A DNA stretch of 64,000 nt from positions 397,103 through 461,102 of the forward strand of contig JAFEAY010000003.1 in NCBI GenBank assembly GCA_018266175.1, given 5' to 3'. The position numbers and the translations under genes were made by a program. The notes beneath the pieces were generated by a model. The model was given only the letters and a program-made list of their open reading frames with translations, did no database searches and was not told the origin of the DNA. Positions within the stretch are counted from its first letter, which is position 1, and each line of letters begins with the position of its first letter. Below, in pieces: positions 28,865-38,093 of the stretch. The stretch is from Candidatus Dependentiae bacterium. Lineage in GTDB: Bacteria > Babelota > Babeliae > Babelales > RVW-14.

Positions 28865-29206
28865 CTATTTAACTTCTCCAAGCAGACGTAAGGCCTTATC
28901 CATATTATCAGCGGTCACTTTATTTTCGTCTAACTGAGACTCTTTTTCGAAAAGATATTTTTCAACATACTTAATAAATTCAATCATATCTACAGGTTTA
29001 CCTTGAGAATCCTCAAGCATTATAAACCCAGATTTCCAGAAATTTATGAGGCTTATTCTTTTTTTAAAAATTATTTTAAGAGCTTCAAGAGTACCGTCAT
29101 CATAGCTATAAGCAGGATTTTCATCTGACATTGCTGTCACGTGAGACGAAAAAGGGATGCAACCAAGCACTATGAACAAACACACAACTTTCATAAAAGA
29201 ATTCAT
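28865..29206 (-). CDS. Small secreted protein of unknown function
   Basis: 113 residues with a clear signal peptide (MNSFMKVVCLFIVLGCIP...), likely cut at HVTA before Met26. The mature part is about 88 residues, acidic and mostly helical, with no cysteine pairs or repeats. The start has AGGA 6 bases upstream. It follows the dipeptidyl-peptidase gene by 27 bases and is probably co-transcribed with it. The family is not recognised. Confidence 0.7.
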   Translation of the reverse strand: MNSFMKVVCLFIVLGCIPFSSHVTAMSDENPAYSYDDGTLEALKIIFKKRISLINFWKSGFIMLEDSQGKPVDMIEFIKYVEKYLFEKESQLDENKVTADNMDKALRLLGEVK

Positions 29207-29232
29207 TCAATTTCCTTATCAAAAAATACGAA

Positions 29233-31452
29233 TTACGACCACTTCTGAATAAGATCAAAAATATCAACCGGCCAGCTTGTTTGAACCGACCACGAACCAT
29301 CCTTTTGCAACTCAGGGACAAAATGAGGATTAATCACAACACGCTCCTTAAGATCATCAACTATCGTCTTCTCATTCCGTTTAAGAATCTTAAAATAGTC
29401 CCGATTAAGCGGCTTACCATAGGTATCAATCAACCAGCGAGCTTTAATACCATCAGCAGTTGATTTAATGGTTTGCGTCAGCACCATAAGATCTAAAACA
29501 GCCTCTATCGACTTATTTAAGTCAACAATATCAATCCCCAGAACATCAAAATTCTGACCTTGCACATCAACAACTTCCTGCTGAAACTGCACGCCACCTT
29601 TTTCAACCAAGAAATTGGTGATAATGCAATTTGCCTGCGCATGAGCACCGGTAACTTCAGTTGCATCTTCATTTTGAGAAACAATACGGCGCAAAGCGGT
29701 ATTAGCCATATCAAACAGAAGCCATTCGCGGAGTTCATCATCAGATAACTTTTGTGGCCATTTTTTAAGCAAACCATGTTCTTTCATGACGTCAAGATGA
29801 TTAAGAGAGATGTAGAGCGCAATAATTTCTGCACGAAGTTCTTCAATGGCCGAATCGGCCCCCGCCATAAACTTTGAAAAATTAGCGTTAGTAACGGGTA
29901 TAGCATCGCCGACTTTGTGCTTTACACCATTAACTTTAAGTTCTTCGCCTTCTTGAAAGGTGTGCTTTGCATACTTACCGCTCCCATGACCAAGCGTTTC
30001 ATGCAAAACCACATGGATATTCCAGAGATCGGTCATGATTGAAAAGTCTTGATCATGCGCTGCAAACCAGTCTGCTCGCTTTTTAAGATACATGAGTTTA
30101 CGCGTCAGAAGAGGATTAATGGTTGCAGCAAGTCCTTTGTCTGCACGATAGATAATTTGCTTGGTCCCATGCTCAGAACGGATAACCGCGTCGTTGGGCA
30201 AACAATACGCTGCAGTTAAAAATAATGGTCCTAAATCACCCGTTGCCGATGCGACAATGCGCATGGTGGCATTTGGTAATGCTGCATCGCTACTCAACAC
30301 ATTGCGCTTGAATTCTTGCGGAAGAGGGAGCGCAGCTTCAATGGTAGGAAGCTCTTTTGAAAGATGGGTAAGATCAAAATCTGGATCCTGAATCGTTACA
30401 TCAGCTTGAAAACTGGCAACATCTCCCATAGGATCCAAGTATGATTCAATAAAGCCTAAGGTATAACTCACACGGCTTTTATCCTTAAGCCACTCAATAG
30501 AATGAAGTGAAAATTCAGCTTCACTGCCCGTTTCCAAGCTTTTAATCAAATGCGCAAGGCTTGCTACCAAATGCTGATCAAAATGCTCAGGAAATTGTGC
30601 TGCATGAGCTTGTGCACGCTCAAGCCATTTCACCATTTCAGTAAGCTCTCTGCTATATTTACCGGAGACGGCATAATCAAGAACACGTGGTGTTCGCTTG
30701 CCCTGAGTGTCAACAGTATAATAACAGGCTCCGCCATTAAAAGCCTGCTCACTCACCACATCATAGTCTGCGCTGGTGAAAGTTTCTGAGCTACCTGGCT
30801 CATCGCCTTTGGCATAAATATTAACGGCACTTTTTTCGATACTTCCAGCAACTGTCAACGTTGGCTCATAGGTAGAGTCAAAAATAGTTCGTTCAAGATC
30901 GAGCACCCTCTTTGCTTGACCTGTAAGCCCTAGTGCATTGAATGCTAAACTTATATTCTCTTGAGTGAGAGCGGTAAGTCCTATTTTACTTGGGGTTCGC
31001 TTTTCGTTTTCAGACTCTTTTTTGAAATATTGTCCATTATTAGCAAATAAATAAACTAAATATGTCTTTACTTGATCAATAAATTCTTGAGCCGAACTCT
31101 GTTTAAATACTAGAGAACCTGTTTTTTCAAGATCAATTAAACGCGCTTGTTCATCGCATAACAATTTAAACAAATCAAAAACCTCGCATCCATGACGATG
31201 AACTTGATCCAATAAAATTCGATTTCCCGGAATACTTGCTTGATACATAAGCGCAATAAAGACTTTTTCCGCTTGGGAAAGTTTATTAAAATGCTCAGCT
31301 ACATCTTGATTGTAGCTGATAAAAATTTCTTTGAACTGAGCAGTTTTTTTCGGTGCTGATGATAACATATCTGACCCTGACAACATAACAGTGTATAATC
31401 CAATGCCAACAAGCATACAAAGTATAAAAATAATAAAAAATGATTGTTTCAC
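29233..31452 (-). CDS. Dipeptidyl-peptidase III family zinc peptidase with signal or anchor segment
   Basis: 739 residues. The family (M49) removes dipeptides from the N-terminus of short peptides. Its hallmark HETLGH is at 484-489 (the six-residue HExxGH motif unique to the family) and the second ligand motif EELRAE at 537-542. An N-terminal hydrophobic stretch (residues 5-25) precedes the enzyme, so it probably acts in the periplasm or is exported; most family members are cytosolic. Start is GTG with AGGGG 6 bases upstream. It may feed on host peptides; that is inference. The neighbours downstream and upstream in the same direction are secreted or membrane proteins. Confidence 0.88.
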   Translation of the reverse strand: MKQSFFIIFILCMLVGIGLYTVMLSGSDMLSSAPKKTAQFKEIFISYNQDVAEHFNKLSQAEKVFIALMYQASIPGNRILLDQVHRHGCEVFDLFKLLCDEQARLIDLEKTGSLVFKQSSAQEFIDQVKTYLVYLFANNGQYFKKESENEKRTPSKIGLTALTQENISLAFNALGLTGQAKRVLDLERTIFDSTYEPTLTVAGSIEKSAVNIYAKGDEPGSSETFTSADYDVVSEQAFNGGACYYTVDTQGKRTPRVLDYAVSGKYSRELTEMVKWLERAQAHAAQFPEHFDQHLVASLAHLIKSLETGSEAEFSLHSIEWLKDKSRVSYTLGFIESYLDPMGDVASFQADVTIQDPDFDLTHLSKELPTIEAALPLPQEFKRNVLSSDAALPNATMRIVASATGDLGPLFLTAAYCLPNDAVIRSEHGTKQIIYRADKGLAATINPLLTRKLMYLKKRADWFAAHDQDFSIMTDLWNIHVVLHETLGHGSGKYAKHTFQEGEELKVNGVKHKVGDAIPVTNANFSKFMAGADSAIEELRAEIIALYISLNHLDVMKEHGLLKKWPQKLSDDELREWLLFDMANTALRRIVSQNEDATEVTGAHAQANCIITNFLVEKGGVQFQQEVVDVQGQNFDVLGIDIVDLNKSIEAVLDLMVLTQTIKSTADGIKARWLIDTYGKPLNRDYFKILKRNEKTIVDDLKERVVINPHFVPELQKDGSWSVQTSWPVDIFDLIQKWS

Positions 31453-31481
31453 ACTTATCCCCTTTTAGCATTATCACCAAT

Positions 31482-32027
31482 TCAAGACTCTTCTACGTAC
31501 TGTAAAAAATAATGAGCTAACGCAGCCGCTGATAAATGCCATGCAACGTGAGGTAGAGTCCATCCCTTTTTACGTGCAAGATAGGCATCTGCAGCATTGA
31601 TAAGACCGGCCAATGCAAGAGGAGTAAGAAGAATCGGATTATCAATTACAACTTGATACTCGCGTACTACTTTCGAAATAACAAGTGCAACACCAAGCTT
31701 ATCTACATAAAGTAGCCATTCCTTTGGAATACTGTGGCTTAAAATTGATGCAATCCCAGCAAGTATTAATTCTGGAGAATTATTTTGAATGCCCGCATAT
31801 ATAAAACCAGTATTTGAAATTGTACATAAAAATTCTGCTACGTAAGGGCTTACCTTATACCAATTTTCACGCTGACTTTTTGGATCAGTCAATTTTCCAA
31901 AAAAATCTATTTTTGCTTCATCATCCTGATTAGTCCAGAACCCATTTTCACGTTCAAACATAGCCATTGTTAATGATGTATAAGAAATCAAAAACATGAA
32001 TAATATAAACTTAATAACACAATGCAT
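31482..32027 (-). CDS. Alkaline-ceramidase-like (CREST superfamily) membrane hydrolase, short
   Basis: 181 residues. After a signal-like first helix (cut near TMA before Met23), the sequence tracks eukaryotic alkaline ceramidases: GFW near 29-31, NWYKVSPYVAEF with acidic Glu65, and TISN near 69-72. The superfamily catalytic set is complete with the right spacing: Ser94 and His98 (SxxxH), Asp109 (11 after His98), and HVAWH with His160 and His164. Ceramidases split ceramide to sphingoid base and fatty acid. This protein is much shorter (about 80 rather than 135 residues between the first and last His), so two or so helices are missing. Function is inferred from motifs alone; an alternative is another CREST hydrolase. 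Confidence 0.72.
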   Translation of the reverse strand: MHCVIKFILFMFLISYTSLTMAMFERENGFWTNQDDEAKIDFFGKLTDPKSQRENWYKVSPYVAEFLCTISNTGFIYAGIQNNSPELILAGIASILSHSIPKEWLLYVDKLGVALVISKVVREYQVVIDNPILLTPLALAGLINAADAYLARKKGWTLPHVAWHLSAAALAHYFLQYVEES

Positions 32028-32036
32028 TGTAAGTCC

Positions 32037-32339
32037 CTAATTAAAATCTTTAAACGAAAAACTGATTTGCCCAACTAGTGTTAAAAGATGGTCATATGCA
32101 GATGAATGGCCAAGCGCTTCAAGATGGTCTCGCAGCGGCTTTCCACTCACGGTCAAACCATCTTCAATCACAACTTTAGTTTCAGTTTCTGTTAATGAAT
32201 TGCCCTCAAGCGCATTACTCGTGTAAGTCAATCCAATGCGATAGTATTCTTTAAGTTGTTGAACTTCACGCATAGTCAGGGGCTTCTTTGCAGCAAGCAT
32301 TTTTTTGAACTGGTCGATTCGCTCAATCGTTTTTGACAT
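32037..32339 (-). CDS. Fic-type protein, N-terminal fragment only
   Basis: 100 residues matching the beginning of Fic AMP-transferase family proteins (RIGLTYTSNALEGNSLTETE, GKPLRDHLEALGHSSAYD). It contains the inhibitory helix motif SNALEG ((S/T)xxxE(G/N)) that blocks the active site. The catalytic HPFxxGNGR core is absent: the frame stops after residue 100 and the ceramidase-like gene begins 10 bases later. It is either a decayed gene or a stand-alone inhibitor-like fragment. It lies 24 bases after pyrG in the same direction. Confidence 0.75.
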   Translation of the reverse strand: MSKTIERIDQFKKMLAAKKPLTMREVQQLKEYYRIGLTYTSNALEGNSLTETETKVVIEDGLTVSGKPLRDHLEALGHSSAYDHLLTLVGQISFSFKDFN

Positions 32340-32363
32340 GATTAATACCCTCAGCTACTACTT

Positions 32364-34019
32364 TTATTTCTGAACAATGGCCTGCACAAAGGCTTTGAAT
32401 AATGGATGAACTTTGAGTGGGGAGCTCGTGAATTCTGGATGAAATTGAGTACCCACCATAAAACGATGTTTTGGGTGTTCTGCTATTTCGACCAAGTTTT
32501 TTTCTTTAAAAACTCCTGAAAAAACAACCCCCGCTTGTTCGTATTCCGCACGGTAGGCATTATTGAATTCATAGCGATGACGGTGACGCTCGATTACTTT
32601 ATCTTGCCCATACGCGTCATGAGCTTTGGTACCCGGAACCAGTGAACACTCATAATTACCCAAGCGCATTGAAGCGCCTTTATCAACAACTCCAACCTGC
32701 TCTTCAAGTAATGCAACAACTGGATTTATTGTTTTAGGATTCATTTCGGTGCTATGCGCATCTTTTAAATTCAAGAGCGAACGGCCAGCTTCGATGAGCA
32801 ACACCTGCATACCAAGACACAAACCCAAATACGGGATGTTGTGCTCTCGTGCAAAGCGTGCTGCTAAAATTTTCCCCTCAATTCCCCGCGTATCAAAGCC
32901 ACCGGGCACCACAATACCATCAAGCTCCTTCAGTATTGCCCAAGCCCCTGCATCTGAATTGTACGAATCTTTTTCCAGTAATTCAGCTTCAATTACCTTG
33001 ATTTGAACATCATGATTAAGGTAGTATCCTGCTGATTTAATCGCCTCAACAACACTAATATAAGGATCGTTACTCCCAACATATTTGGCAATAAGACCTA
33101 CCGTAATTTTCCCGACAGGCTTTTCAATCAAAGCAATTAGATTTTTCCAGTTCGTTAAATCTGAAGGCCTGATATCTGGACATTGAAAATATTCTTGTAT
33201 TTTAATTCCGATACCCTGACGCTCTAAATCAACAAAAAGCTTATAAATTGGGTTCCAAGTCAATGACTGAAAGATCATTTGATGTCCAACACCACACATT
33301 ACTGCAAGCTTCTTGATTGCTGATGCATCAAGTGCCTTGTCAGAACGCAAGATCAGACAATCGGGAGCAAGACCAGCTCGCTTAAGCTCGATAACGCTAT
33401 GCTGTGTCGGCTTTGTTTTAATTTCACCAGTCCAACTAAGAAGCGGAACATAACTCAGGTGACCATGAAACATTCGATTACTTCCAAGATCTGCACGCAG
33501 CTGGCGCACAGTTTCAAGAAAGACCTCGCCTTCCATATCGCCAACGGTTCCACCAATTTCAACAAGAATAAATTCAGCATCGCTATCAAGTGCAAACTGC
33601 AGCAATCGCTGTTTGGTACTGTCAACAACATGCGGCACAAGCTGAATACAACGCCCTAAAAGCGCTCCTGTTCGCTCGTGCCGCAAAATTTCTTCAAATA
33701 TTTGTCCAGATGAAACGGATGAGCGGCGAGTAAGACTAATCCCAATCAAACGTTCGTAATGCCCTAAATCAAGGTCTGTTTCAGCACCATCTGAAGTTAC
33801 AAAAACTTCACCATGCTCAAGGGGGGACATTGTTCCAGGATCAACGTTAAGATAGGGATCCCACTTCATCACTGCAAGCGAATAGCCAGCATTTTTGAGC
33901 AAGACACCAAGCGAGGAAATGAGTACCCCTTTGCCCAGAGATGAACATACGCCACCAGTTATAATGATGAATTTTTTTTTACGTGCAATAACTTGTTCAA
34001 CCAGTTTTGGTATGTTCAC
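32364..34019 (-). CDS. pyrG: CTP synthase
   Basis: 551 residues. Converts UTP to CTP with glutamine and ATP. The synthase part opens with GGVCSSLGKGV, KWDPYLNVDPGTM and HGEVFVTSDGAETDLDLGHY. The glutaminase part has GLCLGMQ with the nucleophilic Cys and TQFHPEF with the catalytic His and Glu. Start is GTG with AGGAG upstream. Two bases of order in the neighbourhood are unremarkable; it follows the Lys-rich small protein gene. Confidence 0.96.
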   Translation of the reverse strand: MNIPKLVEQVIARKKKFIIITGGVCSSLGKGVLISSLGVLLKNAGYSLAVMKWDPYLNVDPGTMSPLEHGEVFVTSDGAETDLDLGHYERLIGISLTRRSSVSSGQIFEEILRHERTGALLGRCIQLVPHVVDSTKQRLLQFALDSDAEFILVEIGGTVGDMEGEVFLETVRQLRADLGSNRMFHGHLSYVPLLSWTGEIKTKPTQHSVIELKRAGLAPDCLILRSDKALDASAIKKLAVMCGVGHQMIFQSLTWNPIYKLFVDLERQGIGIKIQEYFQCPDIRPSDLTNWKNLIALIEKPVGKITVGLIAKYVGSNDPYISVVEAIKSAGYYLNHDVQIKVIEAELLEKDSYNSDAGAWAILKELDGIVVPGGFDTRGIEGKILAARFAREHNIPYLGLCLGMQVLLIEAGRSLLNLKDAHSTEMNPKTINPVVALLEEQVGVVDKGASMRLGNYECSLVPGTKAHDAYGQDKVIERHRHRYEFNNAYRAEYEQAGVVFSGVFKEKNLVEIAEHPKHRFMVGTQFHPEFTSSPLKVHPLFKAFVQAIVQK

Positions 34020-34045
34020 GCTCCGGCTCCTTTTTGGAATAATCG

Positions 34046-34390
34046 TTACTTCTTTTTAGCTACAGTCTTTTTTGTTTTTGCTTTTTGAGGAACAGCTTTC
34101 TTGGCCGCTGGCTTTTTTGCCGCTTCTTTTTTTACTGCCGATTTTGTTGCTGTTTTTTTTGTGGTTGTTTTTTTCGCAGCTGCGTGTTGAGCAACCGCTT
34201 TTTTAACTGCAGCACTTTTCTTGCTTTTTTTACTCTCTCCCTGTGTAGCAGCTTCTGTTGCTTCAACAAGTTCAGCAATCATGCTTGCACCACCAATAAG
34301 CTCTTGGAATACTTCAATATCCAAAATAACTGCAACTTTGCTGCCATCTTCATCAATGACATAAAAACAAGGTATTTCAAGATTCTTCAT
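34046..34390 (-). CDS. Small protein with Phd-like N-terminus and histone H1-like tail
   Basis: 114 residues. Residues 1-45 (FYVIDEDGSKVAVILDIEVF) resemble the start of Phd/YefM-type antitoxins. Residues 50-114 are almost entirely Lys and Ala with Thr, the kind of tail found in histone H1-like DNA-compacting proteins. No toxin gene is next to it. The fused tail would bind nucleic acid. It may be a nucleoid protein rather than an antitoxin. It lies between pepP-like and pyrG genes with 26-base gaps, probably one operon. Confidence 0.6.
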   Translation of the reverse strand: MKNLEIPCFYVIDEDGSKVAVILDIEVFQELIGGASMIAELVEATEAATQGESKKSKKSAAVKKAVAQHAAAKKTTTKKTATKSAVKKEAAKKPAAKKAVPQKAKTKKTVAKKK

Positions 34391-34412
34391 TACTACTCCT
34401 ATGATAAAAATA

Positions 34413-35714
34413 TTACTCTCTTACGGTCTGCATCCAACGCTCAATTTCATCGGGCTGTCGCGGCAAATCAAAGCTCAAGCAAACAGCTCCATCATCGGTC
34501 ATAACATAATCATCTTCAATACGTACACCCAATTTTTCATCAGGAATGTAAATTCCTGGTTCAATGGTAAATACATCACCAGGCATAAGCGGAGTGCTGT
34601 AATCACCAACATCATGAACATCAAGCCCAAGATAGTGACCAATTCCATGCACAAAGTAGTCAGCATAGCCGGCCTTTTTCAAAAATCCAACAGCTAGATG
34701 ATGCAACGATTCATCTTGATACTGAGAATTTTTTAAATACATGCCAGGCTTTGCAATGCTTTCAATATACTGCTGCGTATCTAAAACAAGTTGATAAATT
34801 TCGCGCTGACGTGGTGTAAATTTTCCATTTGCTGGATAGGTTCTGGTAAGATCTGCAGCATAAAGCCCATACTCAGCACCAATATCAACAACCACCAAAT
34901 CTTCTTCCATAATTTGCTGATTGTTTTCAACATAGTGCAAGATGGTCGTGTTTTTACCCGTTGCTACAATGCTGGGAAATGAACGATTTGTTGATGCTAC
35001 ATAAGTAAACATGTATTCGATAGCAGCTTGTACTTGATACTCAAACTTTCCTGCACCAATTTCACGCGCTGCAGCTTGCTGCGCCATGAGCGTCAATTGT
35101 ACAGCTTTATAAATGAGATCAATTTCATATTGATCCTTGAATCGGCGCATTTCATGAACAAGTGGCGAAATATCTTGTGTTATCGATTTTAAAAGCGGAA
35201 ACCATTCCTGAATCTGTTTTTGCAACATAATCGGAAACATATAACCGCTTACTGATAAATCAAGCAACGTAAAAAGATGAGATTTTTCATGAAGTGATTG
35301 TTTGAGGTTTTTAAGCAAATTCTCATATTTATGCTGCTCAAAAAGAGGATGAAATGAGTATCCTTTTTCAATTTCACCAAGGGGGCGTATTTCATCAAAT
35401 CCATAATCATTTGCATCTTGACCAATCTTGAGCGTAACATTTACCCACTTTTCTCGCGAATCAGCATAACGTGGTAAATATAAATACTCTTTCCCATCCC
35501 AGTGCATACATAAAACCGCAGCCGGCTCTGTAAGTCCTGTTAAATAATAAAAAGAGCTTTCTTGTCGAAATGGAGCCCGTTCAGAAGTTTCAAACCCTGC
35601 ACTGAGCATAATAATACCGCTATCCAGATGCGGATATTCATCTTGAAGAGCTTCGCGCAGTCGCTTTCGACGCTCCTTAAATAAAGCTTTATTTTGTGGT
35701 GGAACAAAAATCAT
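34413..35714 (-). CDS. pepP: Xaa-Pro aminopeptidase (M24B family)
   Basis: 433 residues. Cuts the N-terminal residue from peptides whose second residue is Pro, with a pair of metal ions. The N-terminal half (about 1-170) is the creatinase-like non-catalytic domain; the C-terminal half is the pita-bread fold with metal ligands visible in VDIGAEYGLYAADLTRTYP, the His in GIGHYLGLDVHDVGDY, and the Glu of FTIEPGIYI and RIEDDY. Cytoplasmic; ATG start at 35714. It precedes the Lys-rich protein and pyrG in one direction. Confidence 0.92.
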   Translation of the reverse strand: MIFVPPQNKALFKERRKRLREALQDEYPHLDSGIIMLSAGFETSERAPFRQESSFYYLTGLTEPAAVLCMHWDGKEYLYLPRYADSREKWVNVTLKIGQDANDYGFDEIRPLGEIEKGYSFHPLFEQHKYENLLKNLKQSLHEKSHLFTLLDLSVSGYMFPIMLQKQIQEWFPLLKSITQDISPLVHEMRRFKDQYEIDLIYKAVQLTLMAQQAAAREIGAGKFEYQVQAAIEYMFTYVASTNRSFPSIVATGKNTTILHYVENNQQIMEEDLVVVDIGAEYGLYAADLTRTYPANGKFTPRQREIYQLVLDTQQYIESIAKPGMYLKNSQYQDESLHHLAVGFLKKAGYADYFVHGIGHYLGLDVHDVGDYSTPLMPGDVFTIEPGIYIPDEKLGVRIEDDYVMTDDGAVCLSFDLPRQPDEIERWMQTVRE

Positions 35715-35738
35715 TCTTCTCCTTTAATTCTTTTATGA

Positions 35739-38093
35739 TCAATCACTATTCATGCGCATTATTTGAGGCTGTCTAAATTTTTGCGCAAAAGAACCAAGTG
35801 AATCAAGCCGAACACACAATACCATGGCACACTCGCGCTTCCAATTCCCAGATTCTCGATATTTTTTCTCTTCAAAGCCACAATAAAATCCCCAACAGTG
35901 CCCATTATAGTCTAATCGAACTCGATGTAAGAGTGGACGTATTGTTGAAAATTCAAAAAAATAAGGCCGATTTTCTGCATAAAATTGAACATCATAGCAC
36001 AGTGTTGTTTGCCGAGTCAGAGGAATTGTAGCACTAAAGGTAAGAAAGTGCGGAATGTTTGAAAGTAATGCACGCTCAACTTGCAACTCACTCCGCTGAA
36101 AAAGATATCCGGCACTTATAATCATTTTTTTACGTACAAATGATGCAGAAATTTCTGATTGCAAGAGTCGCCCGTTACGCCACTCATACTCCTGTGTTGC
36201 AGCAATTGTTAGTGGATTAAAACTTAACGAACAATCAAAACTTAATGGTAATAAATGCTTATCAAGCGTTCCTCGTCGTAAGAAAAAAATATCCGATCGA
36301 CCATAAAAATCATAACTCTGACTCAGTTGCCAATCAAGTGCAAGTTTTGGTGTAATAACACTATTTCTCAGAGCAAAAACAAGTTGATTTGCAGGATATT
36401 GACGATCCCACCGATCAAAGTAATACCAATGATCTTGTTGAAATTTTGGGGATAATTCCCATCGGAAAAGTGGCTGCAAAAAATGAGTATACGAGCCATT
36501 TTCGCTCATCATAGACCACTCAGGCAAAGCCCATTCAGCGCCATAGGTCAAGAAAAAACGAAACCCTCCATATCCAAGAACACGCCGTTCAAATACATTT
36601 TTTGAATATTGCACGTCTTGCTTCTGATTACTCCTAAATTGAAAATGTGGATTAACCCATAGACTTAAGGTATTGTCATACAATGAAAAAGATTCCCTCA
36701 AATCAGCCCGGTAATGTGCACGTAAAAGGTCAGCTTTCGCTTGTGGAATAAGAATATTTTCTTGAGCAAGCAATCCATTTAAAAATATTTTTTCATACTC
36801 GTATTGACGATACGTTACCTGATCAACAAAAAAATCATGCCGATAAGAAAATATGTTTTTCCAAATTGCGTAAGCACTATTCCATTCAAAGCGAGGCAGA
36901 TAGGTCAACCCAACGCGATCTTCAAGCTCCTGAGTTGATGATGTAACCCCAACTCCTATTGGTTGCTGTGAAGTAAGCTGTTCAAGCTGATCAGGCATAA
37001 GAGGAGAAAATCGTCTACGACTTGTCTTCTCATCTGCAACAGAAAGTTCAAGGTGATTTTTCGGAGAAAACAATCGTAAATGACCTGAATTATAAAATTG
37101 ATCATCAACATCATCGGTAGTATTAAAAAAATGATACCCAATTTTTTTATCAGTACCAAAATCAAGACGAGTAAGCGAAGCAAATAACATGTTATTAATA
37201 ACACTACTGCTGGAACGAAAATCGGTTGCCTGAATCCAGTAGCGATGATCGGTTGCTTTAAAAATTTTATCTTTCTTCAAAACAAAGCTATCTCGAGCTA
37301 TGGCATAGTGCCCTTTAAAATGCAAAAAGTTTTCAGGCGCACATGCCCAACGAAATTCATCTGAGACAACTAAGCCACGCTTATCACGCCAATCAACCGC
37401 AAGCGTTGTATCGCAATGAGAGCTAAAATATTTGTAATATTCCTGCTTAAAGCCAAAACCATATACATAGTCAAAATAAAAGCGAGGAATTAAGAAACCG
37501 GATTTTGAACGACCTTGAATAGGAAATACCATGCGTGGGAGGTAAAAAACAGGAATTCCACCAATCTTAAAAACAATATTACATGCCTTAATAAAATAAC
37601 CACCACGCACCTCAGCACTATCTGCACTCAAGTTCCAATGCGCATGATATGCATCGCAAGGGGTGTAGACCATATCGATCATACGCCATTCATTTTCTCC
37701 ATATTTTTCAGCACGATCAGCCGCAAGATACCCTTCATCAACGTGAAATCGAACTTGTTCGGCATAGCCCGTTTTGTCAAGAAGGTTCAAATAGAACTGC
37801 TCTGCCAAGATAATGAAGTCGTTGTTTTCAATTTTTAAAAAGCTTCCAGGCTGTACTCGCGCATGGAGTGTCTGAGCTTTTTTATCAACATCAACAACAT
37901 CAGCCCAGAGATGTAATTTTTCATCAACCCAAACTTCAACTTCACCTCTAAACGACACGCGGTCTGCATCAAGCACCTGCTGCTCAAGGCTTTTAATTGA
38001 AAGTTTTTTGATCTGCGTAGCATGAGGGGTGCTGTGAAGCGTAGAAGTAAATAAAGTAACGAGAAGAAGTAGCGTAAGCAATCTTTGCTTCAA
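35739..38093 (-). CDS. lptD: LPS-assembly outer membrane protein LptD
   Basis: 784 residues with a signal peptide. An OstA/LptA-like jellyroll domain (about 30-145) is followed by a large beta-barrel rich in aromatic-ended strands. The family passes lipopolysaccharide into the outer leaflet. The only available start is TTG at 38093, overlapping the recR stop (TTGA) and coupled to it. The barrel text (for example GRSKSGFLIPRF at about 190-205) is typical of LptD. With lpxC this implies a genuine lipopolysaccharide layer. Confidence 0.85.
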   Translation of the reverse strand: MKQRLLTLLLLVTLFTSTLHSTPHATQIKKLSIKSLEQQVLDADRVSFRGEVEVWVDEKLHLWADVVDVDKKAQTLHARVQPGSFLKIENNDFIILAEQFYLNLLDKTGYAEQVRFHVDEGYLAADRAEKYGENEWRMIDMVYTPCDAYHAHWNLSADSAEVRGGYFIKACNIVFKIGGIPVFYLPRMVFPIQGRSKSGFLIPRFYFDYVYGFGFKQEYYKYFSSHCDTTLAVDWRDKRGLVVSDEFRWACAPENFLHFKGHYAIARDSFVLKKDKIFKATDHRYWIQATDFRSSSSVINNMLFASLTRLDFGTDKKIGYHFFNTTDDVDDQFYNSGHLRLFSPKNHLELSVADEKTSRRRFSPLMPDQLEQLTSQQPIGVGVTSSTQELEDRVGLTYLPRFEWNSAYAIWKNIFSYRHDFFVDQVTYRQYEYEKIFLNGLLAQENILIPQAKADLLRAHYRADLRESFSLYDNTLSLWVNPHFQFRSNQKQDVQYSKNVFERRVLGYGGFRFFLTYGAEWALPEWSMMSENGSYTHFLQPLFRWELSPKFQQDHWYYFDRWDRQYPANQLVFALRNSVITPKLALDWQLSQSYDFYGRSDIFFLRRGTLDKHLLPLSFDCSLSFNPLTIAATQEYEWRNGRLLQSEISASFVRKKMIISAGYLFQRSELQVERALLSNIPHFLTFSATIPLTRQTTLCYDVQFYAENRPYFFEFSTIRPLLHRVRLDYNGHCWGFYCGFEEKKYRESGNWKRECAMVLCVRLDSLGSFAQKFRQPQIMRMNSD

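Noticed and set aside
29121..29321. Minus-strand frame between the small secreted gene and dipeptidyl peptidase
   Set aside because: It overlaps both real genes in another frame and has no coding features.
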